Source of the DNA: Strigomonas culicis
Taxonomy: Eukaryota; Euglenozoa; Kinetoplastea; Trypanosomatida; Trypanosomatidae
Length of the DNA stretch: 15,708 nt
NCBI GenBank assembly: GCA_000482145.1
Contig: AUXH01000457.1
Location: forward strand, 1-15,708
Direction of reading: 5' to 3'
Program-made: the position numbers and the translations under genes
In this document: piece by piece, positions 1 to 7,400 of the stretch
Position numbering within the stretch: the first letter of the stretch is position 1
Layout: every line of letters begins with the position of its first letter
Notes under the pieces: generated by a model
What the model was told of the DNA's origin: nothing
What the model saw: only the letters and a program-made list of their open reading frames with translations
Database searches by the model: none

Positions 1-4
1 TTAC

Positions 5-48
<44 letters not shown>

Positions 49-320
49 ATATGATCAGATACGAGCATGCCATCATACAGAAACTAAAAAGTATAAAGTA
101 CCATTATATATGCAAATTGAAATATCATTCTTTCATAAGTGAAGCAATCTTTATAATGCAAATGTCAAGAGCAATGTAGAAGGTGTGTAAATCGTATAGA
201 CTAATGATTTCCCACGCTCTAGCAAACAAATGAACAAACAAACAGGCATAAAGAGAATAGTAATACACTGCAAAATCAAAGGAAGGAAATACATATATTT
301 ATACGTTTCCCTTGCCGGCA
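1..320. other. AT-rich 3' flank of gene 1
   Basis: This is the region downstream of the 5-phosphatase stop codon, read on the minus strand, and it runs to the window edge. It is strongly AT-rich compared with the coding DNA and holds an (AT)n run at its far end. I see no convincing reading frame, RNA gene or pyrimidine-rich trans-splice signal in it. It most likely contains the 3' untranslated region and polyadenylation site of gene 1; the exact site cannot be read from sequence. Confidence 0.7.
8..44. repeat. (AT)n microsatellite at window edge
   Basis: An uninterrupted alternating TA tract of about 37 bases lies at the extreme left of the window. Together with the (GA)n tract at the other edge, it suggests that the sequence may end where an assembler met simple repeats. 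Tract length is likely to be polymorphic. Confidence 0.97.
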
Positions 321-3300
321 TCACGGCATATCGCCCAGGCAGTACGCGCTGATCTCCTGCAGCACATCGTGTATCACGGCAGGGCCCATCTGCAGAACGC
401 GGACCTGGAAGGAGGCGGCGACCGGCTTGTGGTCGGAGCTCGTCATCTCTTGCGTCACATAGTAACTGAGCACCTGCACCTTGTTCTCCACGGAGGGGAA
501 GGCCACGGCGGTCCGAGGCACGCCACCGCCGCCGGCGGCAGACATGACTTCACTCGCGGCGCTGCGGCTGCAGGTGCTGCCGTCGGAGAAGTGGGATGTC
601 GGCTGCCGCGCGGCGCGAAAGGTGCGCTCCCGCCTCCGGTCGCGCCCCACCTTGTGCGCCGAGTGCACGGCGAGGCAGCTGTCCGGCGCGCCGAGCCGCC
701 GGGGGGCGGCGCTGTGGCCGTGCTCGCGCTTCCCCCGCGCGTCCGGCGCATCACGTGGGCTGCCACCACCACCACTGCTGCTGCTGCTGCTGCTCGCGGA
801 GATGCTGTAGCATGTGGCGCTGAGGCGCTCGCTGTTGAAGCTGGCCATGTTCTCCGCCTCGCGCGCGTCCGCTCCAGACCGCGGCGCGCCCTCGACCACG
901 CGGTGGCCGTGGAAGGAAAGATGCCGCCCGACATGAGCCGGCGACGCTGCCGCCTCCACCTTCGTCTTCGCGTCCGCGGCGTGCTGCAGCAGCTTATGGA
1001 ACTCCACCTGGCTCAGCTCCTCCAGCGCGACCCACTCCTCGGAGCTTGTGCGGTGGTTCGTCTGCGTGTACATGGCGCAGAACACGTTGGGTGGCGACGG
1101 CGTGGTGGGCGACGGCACCATCTCCTCCGTCAGTGCGGCGGCGCCCTCCAGATGCTCGTCCGCCACCCCGCCCGGCGTCGTGCCCGTCGCGGAGGTCCGT
1201 GACACGAGAGACTGATCGCCCTGCGTCAGCAGCGAGGCGGTCGAGGCGGCGTGCGGCCGCACGGTCATGCTGGCGGCCGACCGGAGCTCGTCGTTCGCGT
1301 GCCCCTCGGCGCTCTCCGTGTCGTCTGTGCTGTCGTCCTCTTCGTCGTCGTCGTCGTCGTCCTCCTCTTCCTCCCCATGCGTGGGGTACGGCAGCGTCTG
1401 GAGCTTGCTGGGCAGGTCCCGCAGCACGCGGAACAGAATGCGGTCGCACCACGCCGGGTCTCGCATCTTGGGAGATGTGTCGTAGACGTTGCTGTGTTTG
1501 TTGAACTTGTACGTGGGAAGGAAACGGATCCACGGCTCCTCAAAGCCCTCGAAGATGTCACCGCCGACCATGCCCTGGCGCAGCTCGTCGTGGCACAGCA
1601 AATGATTGATCACCTCCATGCCCTCCTCCATGACCGCTGCCTTTTTTTCCCCCTTTCCCTGCCTGTCCCCATCCTTCCGCGCTGCATCGTCCCGCTTCTC
1701 TTGCGCTTGATAGATTCGACGGCGTATGTCGGCGCCATTGATCGCGTGGAGCCGAGAGTTGAGGTCGCCGAGGAAGAAGATGTAGTCGTGCTTGTCTAGG
1801 ATATCCTTTTCGTCACTGATGATGGTGGTGGTCGCCGCCAAAGGGTCGCCATTGATGAGCGGGCTCTCCCCAACGACGCGCGCGCTGAGGCTGTCCGTGG
1901 TCTTCTTGGCGTCGTCGTTTCCACGGGAAGCGAAGGCGTAATGGCGCAGGAAGGCGGGCACTTTGATTCGATTCTTGTTATAATAATAGTAATTCGTCAC
2001 AGCGAGCGCCGACGAGAGCCGCTCCCAAGGAGAGCTGTTAGCGATCAGCGGCGGCACGGAGAGGCTGCTGTTGTTATCCACCGCCGTGCCGGTGAACGCC
2101 CGTGAGTGCACGGCACTGTCGCTGCCCATCGCGAGCGACACCTTCGCGAAGTTCTTCACAATCTCCGCCTCATCGTCGCTGCAGAAGGGCAGCTCGAAGC
2201 GCACGTCCTTCAGCGCCGCGTGGTAGTCCCACTGGCGCTTCGCCTCGTTGTGCTTGTGGGCCGAGAAGTGGGCCGCGATGAAGAGGAACCGCCTCCCGTA
2301 GATGGTCGCGCGGAGGGCGACGGAGCCTTTGTTGCCGAGCAGCCGCATGGGGCCGGTGCGCGTCATGGAGAGCTTCACGTGATGCAGATAGGGCACGTGC
2401 TCCTCGCGCACAAGGAAGAGGAGGAACAACCCCACCAGCTGCACCTTCTTGATGTTCCGGTATCGCAGCTGCCCGCGTGTGGCGTTGTGGAGCGTGGACA
2501 GGATGCTGTCGCTCCAGCCACTGCTCTTCTTCGTCTCCTCGCGCACGAGCGCAAAGCCGCCCATGTCCACCTCCTGCAGCGAGACGATGATCATGTCGGG
2601 GAAGCCCGCCAGCACCTCCGCAAAAGCAGCGGACGCCGCGGACACAGGTGCGCGGTTGCCGCCGGTGCTGCCTATGGCGGTGGTGGTGGGGTCGCGAGGA
2701 TGCTTCGCGTGTGCCTCCTGCGCACACGCTGCGACACGCGCCGCGGTTTCCTCCCCGACGAGGAAGTCGAGAAACGCGGGAGAGTTCGTCGGCGGTGTGC
2801 TTTGGTCCACGTTCCACGTGCACGCATGCACCCGCAGCATCGCCTGGATGGCTTCCACCACCTCCGGCTTCTTCCGCTTGCTCCGGCTATTTGTGTGGCT
2901 GTTCACAGTGCTGTTCAGCTCGCCGTCCCGCTCGTCGGCGGAGAAGAAGCGGCGCACACACGCGTTCACCTCTTGCCGCTTCTGCAGGGCCTCTCGGAAC
3001 GCGCGCTCCGTCATCGCGTTCGCACTCTCCGTCGAGAGGACAACACTTCGCTCCGCCTCTTCCTCCGCATTGCGCTCGAGGTCGGTCTCGATACGCAGGA
3101 AGGGAAACACCATTTGCTTTGCGCTGCGCAGCAACTTGGGGTTGGCGAGCGCCATGGCGTACTTACTCGCCACGCGGTGCAGCTCCGCTGTGCCGCTGCC
3201 CGGCGTGCCGGCCATCGTCGTCGAGCGACGCGCGCTCGAGTATCGAATGCTCGAGCTGGCATTACTATAGCTCTCATTGCTGTTCATCAGATTATCCTTG

Positions 3301-3986
3301 TGCATCATGGATTCGTCCTCGCAGAGGTTTTCGCGGGTGTCCGCCGTGCCGCGAGGGTCAGGTGTTTGCTCGGTGTTGCGCAGCCACACAATATCACCAC
3401 AGTAGCCACAGGTGAAGACGTAGAGTAAGAGCAATAAAATGTAGTGGTACATTGTGCGGAAGAGGTAGACACTCACTGCCTGCAGAAGGGCCAGACAAGT
3501 GACCACGTGGCGGCTCGCGCTTCTGCCCTCAAGGGCACGTTCCTTACTCTGCGAGGGTTGCTCGTCTTCACTTGCCCGCTGCAGTGGATTTCCATCCACT
3601 ACCCCAGCATCAATTACACCGTTTTCCTGCGGTTGCTGTGGTGCCGCCGCGGCGGTTGTGCTGCTGCCTTCCGCGGCTGGGGTCGAGGAGGGGCTCGTTT
3701 CGAAGAGTGAGATAATGCGTGCGCTGGACCGCATTGGCGACGCGTGTGACGTTCGGTTGACGAGGTCATCGAGGGAGGCGAAGCTCCCATGCTGGGGATA
3801 CAGTTGCGGTGGCTGTTGCAGGTCTCGAGGAGCGGTCGACGAAGGGCTCAAGACGCGAGGCAGATACGAATGCTCTTCCTCGTGCTGCGGTGGTGGCGTT
3901 GGATTTCCCTCAGACGACCGAGTAAGGGACACACGGTTCCGCCTGATAGTGGCAAAAGGCGTTTCAGACGTGCCTTCGGATGACAT
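321..3986 (-). CDS. inositol polyphosphate 5-phosphatase, membrane-anchored, with large inserts
   Basis: Predicted inositol polyphosphate/phosphoinositide 5-phosphatase (endonuclease/exonuclease/phosphatase fold), 1221 aa. The family removes the 5-phosphate from inositol lipids such as PI(4,5)P2 or from soluble inositol phosphates; the substrate here is unknown. Motifs in order: TWNVD at 390-394 (W391, N392), LQEVD at 470-474 (metal-binding E472), GNKGS around N552, AHFSAH with H573, GDLNSR from G740 (D741, N743), PAWCDR at 844-849 (D848) and SSDHKPV (D1185, H1186). All expected catalytic positions are present. Residues 1-159 are Ser/Pro/Gln-rich. Two hydrophobic stretches at about 163-176 and 183-198 look like a membrane anchor or hairpin. 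The core spans about 800 residues instead of the usual 300-350 because of inserts near 585-735 and 855-1170; the latter holds an Asp/Glu run and Ser/Gly runs. The start is M at 3986. An in-frame ATG at 4142 is rejected because the intervening codons are the translated pyrimidine tract before the splice acceptor. Confidence 0.94.
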   Translation of the reverse strand: MSSEGTSETPFATIRRNRVSLTRSSEGNPTPPPQHEEEHSYLPRVLSPSSTAPRDLQQPPQLYPQHGSFASLDDLVNRTSHASPMRSSARIISLFETSPSSTPAAEGSSTTAAAAPQQPQENGVIDAGVVDGNPLQRASEDEQPSQSKERALEGRSASRHVVTCLALLQAVSVYLFRTMYHYILLLLLYVFTCGYCGDIVWLRNTEQTPDPRGTADTRENLCEDESMMHKDNLMNSNESYSNASSSIRYSSARRSTTMAGTPGSGTAELHRVASKYAMALANPKLLRSAKQMVFPFLRIETDLERNAEEEAERSVVLSTESANAMTERAFREALQKRQEVNACVRRFFSADERDGELNSTVNSHTNSRSKRKKPEVVEAIQAMLRVHACTWNVDQSTPPTNSPAFLDFLVGEETAARVAACAQEAHAKHPRDPTTTAIGSTGGNRAPVSAASAAFAEVLAGFPDMIIVSLQEVDMGGFALVREETKKSSGWSDSILSTLHNATRGQLRYRNIKKVQLVGLFLLFLVREEHVPYLHHVKLSMTRTGPMRLLGNKGSVALRATIYGRRFLFIAAHFSAHKHNEAKRQWDYHAALKDVRFELPFCSDDEAEIVKNFAKVSLAMGSDSAVHSRAFTGTAVDNNSSLSVPPLIANSSPWERLSSALAVTNYYYYNKNRIKVPAFLRHYAFASRGNDDAKKTTDSLSARVVGESPLINGDPLAATTTIISDEKDILDKHDYIFFLGDLNSRLHAINGADIRRRIYQAQEKRDDAARKDGDRQGKGEKKAAVMEEGMEVINHLLCHDELRQGMVGGDIFEGFEEPWIRFLPTYKFNKHSNVYDTSPKMRDPAWCDRILFRVLRDLPSKLQTLPYPTHGEEEEDDDDDDEEDDSTDDTESAEGHANDELRSAASMTVRPHAASTASLLTQGDQSLVSRTSATGTTPGGVADEHLEGAAALTEEMVPSPTTPSPPNVFCAMYTQTNHRTSSEEWVALEELSQVEFHKLLQHAADAKTKVEAAASPAHVGRHLSFHGHRVVEGAPRSGADAREAENMASFNSERLSATCYSISASSSSSSSGGGGSPRDAPDARGKREHGHSAAPRRLGAPDSCLAVHSAHKVGRDRRRERTFRAARQPTSHFSDGSTCSRSAASEVMSAAGGGGVPRTAVAFPSVENKVQVLSYYVTQEMTSSDHKPVAASFQVRVLQMGPAVIHDVLQEISAYCLGDMP
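775..792. repeat. (CTG)6 trinucleotide run inside gene 1
   Basis: Six perfect CTG units on the plus strand, flanked on the left by CCA units. On the coding strand they are read as AGC, giving part of a seven-serine run followed by four glycines in the long insert of the 5-phosphatase. The repeat keeps the frame, so length changes would only alter a disordered linker. Confidence 0.95.
1333..1374. repeat. GTC/CTC trinucleotide tract encoding an acidic run
   Basis: An imperfect tract of GTC, CTC and TTC units, read on the minus strand as consecutive GAC, GAG and GAA codons. It encodes a continuous Glu/Asp stretch at the start of the insert between the PAWCDR motif and the final SSDHKPV motif of the 5-phosphatase. 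It is a probable replication-slippage expansion kept in frame. Confidence 0.9.
3392..3509 (-). other. predicted membrane-anchor segment of gene 1
   Basis: Codons for residues 160-198 of the 5-phosphatase give two hydrophobic stretches separated by a short polar turn containing Arg, Tyr and His. The second is the stronger, with five consecutive leucines followed by an aromatic- and Cys-containing end. This could be one transmembrane helix plus a membrane-lying helix, or a hairpin. The catalytic core follows roughly 190 residues later. I infer that the enzyme is tethered to a membrane, consistent with a lipid substrate. Confidence 0.7.
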
Positions 3987-4028
3987 TCTATTTACTTTGT
4001 TTCCTTTTCTTTTGATGTGAACCAAGAG

Positions 4029-4076
4029 CTTTCCAATGAAGGAAAAAAAAAAGAAAGGAAGAAGGGAGAAGAAAGA
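4029..4076 (-). promoter_or_regulatory. probable spliced-leader acceptor and polypyrimidine tract of gene 1
   Basis: On the minus strand a nearly pure pyrimidine stretch of about 39 bases (purines on the plus strand, 4038-4076) is followed by the first AG at 4030-4029. No AG occurs from about 4082 down to 4031. Trans-splicing here would give a 5' untranslated region of about 42 bases with no upstream ATG before the start at 3986. The pyrimidine tract overlaps the Phe/Leu-rich codons of the rejected longer reading. Confidence 0.75.
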
Positions 4077-4433
4077 TATGTTCTCGTCACTGGCTTCGCT
4101 CCTACCCGCACATAGTTTCATAAAACAATTAACCTTTTTCATCTGTAAAACCCTTGCCAGGAAGAGTTTTTATGCATTCACTAACGCCTTTTTTTTTTAC
4201 TTACTTCTTTGGTAGCAAATAATATCACTTATTGCTGTACATTTTTTTTTTCTTTGGTATATGTGTGTATATGCATACCAAGCGCATCATTGAATTATAC
4301 AATACATCGTAAACAGCATGAAAAAGGGGAAAAAACTGAGTAGAACAAAAATGAACTGATAAACAGAGAAAAGAGCAAAGCTTAAAAGAATACCTGTGTT
4401 CCATTGCGTGACAATGTGAAAGAGGGGGAAGGA
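4077..4433. other. intergenic region, 3' flank of gene 2
   Basis: AT-rich spacer downstream of the gene 2 stop codon, with several short homopolymer T runs on the plus strand near 4191 and 4244. I see no plausible gene. Short minus-strand frames here are low-complexity translations. It probably carries the gene 2 3' untranslated region and poly(A) site, whose position is normally coupled to the gene 1 trans-splice signal. Confidence 0.65.
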
Positions 4434-7400
4434 CTAGAGGTGCTTCACCTGAGTCTTGCTCGAAAGGGTGCGGAAGCTGCTCTCCGCAGTGACATTCAGC
4501 GTCGGGCTGAGGTTGCTGGGCGTCGGCATGCCGTGTGTGCGGGGCTTTGTCGGCGTCCGCTGCGAGAGGGGCGACGCGTTCGTATCCGTACTGCTTGTAT
4601 GCAGAAGCGTCAGCAAGCTGCGGCGCTTGGACCACCGTGCGCAAAACGACTGCAGATGCGAGATAGCCAAGAACTCATAGTACGCCATTTCATTCTGCCG
4701 ACGTATCTCCTCGCGGTCCTCCGAGCCTGCGATGGAGGAGGCGTCGGTCGGTATGACCGACGCCGCCGCGGCTGTTGCGGCGGGTGCGTGCAGTGCCGGC
4801 AGCGCCTGTGTCGAGGCGCCACGCTTGTCAGCGCGCTCCTTCGATTTGAGCCCCCTCTCGTTCCCACTGCCTGGTGCCCCTGCCGCTCGCGGATGATGCG
4901 GGCGCTTCCGGTTGTTCGTGTCGGAGTGGCCTGCTGCGCCAGAGGGGGCGGCGCGGCGCTGCGACGCCACGGTGGCGGCGCTGGACCATTTCTTGCTTAA
5001 TGCGCCGTGACTGCTGCCAACGTCAGTGCTGCTCGGTGCCGCAGGTCCGCTCGCGATGGATGTGGGGCGCACAGCCAGTGGCACGTGGCCACCCTTGCTG
5101 TGGGCCGTCCCGAAGAGCGCCGGGCCAGAGCTGCTGGCGGTGTCTGCGAAGACTTCCGGCATCGAGACGAAGGCGGTGCTGCCGGATCGCTTGTGGCGAG
5201 CGCTGGTGTTCGTCACATTAGGAGTGGAGGTGGTGGTGGTTGCACCACCCAAGGCGGAGTCGTCGTGGTTGTTAATGATCTTCATGGCACTGACAAAGGT
5301 CGCGATGTATTCCTTCAAGAATTCGGCGTATGAGGAGGTGCCCGCACCACCGTTGTTGTTGTGGTGGACGTTGGTGTGCTTGTGGTCGTGCTTGTGCGAT
5401 GCACCGTCCTCCATCGAAGAGACTGCGGTTGATGTCTCCAACACCTTCAGCAGCTGCTCTCCCACGGTCTGCATCTGGTTGGTGTCGATGCCAAGGAGCG
5501 GATTCTCATCCATTGCACTCGTGGACGGGTTCCCAGCGGCCTCGACGGTGTCAATGCTCCCGCAGCGTGACGTCGGCGCGCCCTGCTTCTCCGCGGGCCG
5601 ATCGTCGTCGTGCAGCTGGGCCATGGGCAGCGGCTGCAGCGCCCCCTTATCGGTGAAGAACCACTTGGCGGTGGGCAAAGACACCGGCGGCCGTGGAATC
5701 AATGCGGCGACTGCGAAGCTCCGGCTGCCACGGTCAACCGTGCCGGCAGTGGTGGTGGTGGCGGCGGCGTTCCCTGCGCTTGTGGTTGGTCGCTTCACGA
5801 GCGACGGCGAGGCGCTGCGTTGGCCTCGGACACCCACGCCGCCCTTCGCCCTGCTGTCCATGCGCCCCTCCAGCGCGTTGGTGGTGCGCATGCCGGTGCC
5901 TGCGTCTTCGGCGGTCTCCGCCGAGGCTGCGGCGGAGGTGGTGTTCCTGTACAGCAAGTCGAGGCGCTTCTCGAGGCTCTTGGGCACGGCCACAAAGTTG
6001 TTGTTCAGCACGTGCCGCAGCTGGTTCGTCGTCGCGGCCTGCGCCGCCTCCTTCGCACCCTCCTTGCCCTCCGCCTTCGTGTCGCTCTTTCTCGCACCCC
6101 GCGTCGGGCTCTTTGCCGAGAAGCTGGTCGTGCTGGGCGCGTCCTTCTTCTCCTTCTTCCCCTCCTCGCCCATCAGCGCCATGTTCGCGGTCCGCTGCTT
6201 CGCCATGTGCTGAAAGAGCAGGCACGCCTGGTTCGACGCTAAGGCGCGCTGGTGGAAGGCGGCGCTTAGGCGGATCTCGCCGCCTTTCGTGCTCTTAAAA
6301 ATTGTAAACAGTTCCTTGAGAGCATTCCCGACCACATTGATGATGGTGAACGTTACTCCATGCGGGTCGACGCCGGGGCCCGTACCCGAGTTGTTGCTGT
6401 TGGACAAGTTATTATTGCCAGGTTTACCGCCCCGGTTGGCGAGCGCCGTGGGCGCCGCATCGTGATCCTCCTGGTGCAGCCTGGCCGAGAATCGTTTCAG
6501 CTTGCGCTTCGATAGAATCGTCCACTTGTAGTCGGTGGATGCGTGGAGGGCAACACGCGGACGGGGCCCGTTGAAAACAATGCCAGTTCTGGGCAAGCGC
6601 GTGCCCGCATCCTCCGCCTGCGGTTCGCGCGCCATCTCACTCGGATCTTCCTCTCCTTCCGCCTCCGGCTTGTTTGAGGTTGTGAAGGCCTCCTCCAACT
6701 TGTTCTCCTTCATGAAATTGTTCTGGTGTTTGTACGTCGACACTTGCAGGTGGTACCGCAGCGGCTCCACTTCTCGCACCAGCATGCACGCGGGCAGGGT
6801 GCGGAGGGCAGGGGACCATCCTGTGTACATGGTGCAGCGAAGTTGGATGTCATAGCCAGCCTGCAGGCAGTCATACGCGTTGGAAAAGACCATGCAGTAC
6901 GTGTGCTCGCCATCGTTCTTAATGATGCTGCCTTGATAGTCCATCGCGACCTGCTGGAGGAGGTAGTGATAGCTCTCCACGGTGTGCTGCAGCACGGTGA
7001 CGGGGTCCAAGGGAGGCTGCAGAGGACCTCGGGTGATCGACACTCTCCGTTTGGGAGTTTCGTCCACTTCTCGGGACGCTGCGTCATCGCGCTCTGGCTG
7101 CGACGCTGGAGCGTTCGCCTCCGCCTCCGCCTCCTCTAACCGTTGCTGTGCTTGCTGCCTCTCCTGCAGCTCCAGCTGCATTGCGATATCCTTGAAGTTC
7201 GCAATATCGACCATCAGAAAGAAAAGGGTCTCCTTCGTCTCCTTCAACGTTTTCAGCTTTTCTGCTGCGAGCGCGTCCGTCTGAAGGGAATGCACAATCT
7301 CCTTTGCCTTACTGGTACTCTCCGACGCGGACGGTTCCCACAATGGCAGGGACGCCTTCTTCTCCGTATACTGCAGTTCGTGTTGTTTCATCTCCGCCTC

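Noticed and set aside
8..44. AT run considered as a transcription start, origin or strand-switch signal
   Set aside because: It is a plain dinucleotide microsatellite at the window edge, with no gene on the other strand to mark a switch.
312..1202. Plus-strand open frame of 296 codons
   Set aside because: Antisense to the C-terminal part of the 5-phosphatase, dominated by Ala, Arg, Gly and His from the GC-rich insert. No domain seen.
2106..3428. Plus-strand open frame of 440 codons
   Set aside because: It lies wholly antisense to the 5-phosphatase, is His/Arg/Val-rich with no recognisable motif, and is the usual shadow of a GC3-rich gene.
3987..4142. N-terminal extension of the 5-phosphatase from an in-frame ATG at 4142
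   Set aside because: The codons between include the translated polypyrimidine tract (a Phe/Leu/Ser run), and the probable splice acceptor at 4030-4029 lies downstream of that ATG, so it should be absent from the mature message.
4225..4644. Minus-strand open frame of 139 codons overlapping the end of the large gene
   Set aside because: Its first part is the large gene in another frame, and the rest is AT-rich 3' flank with a Lys run.
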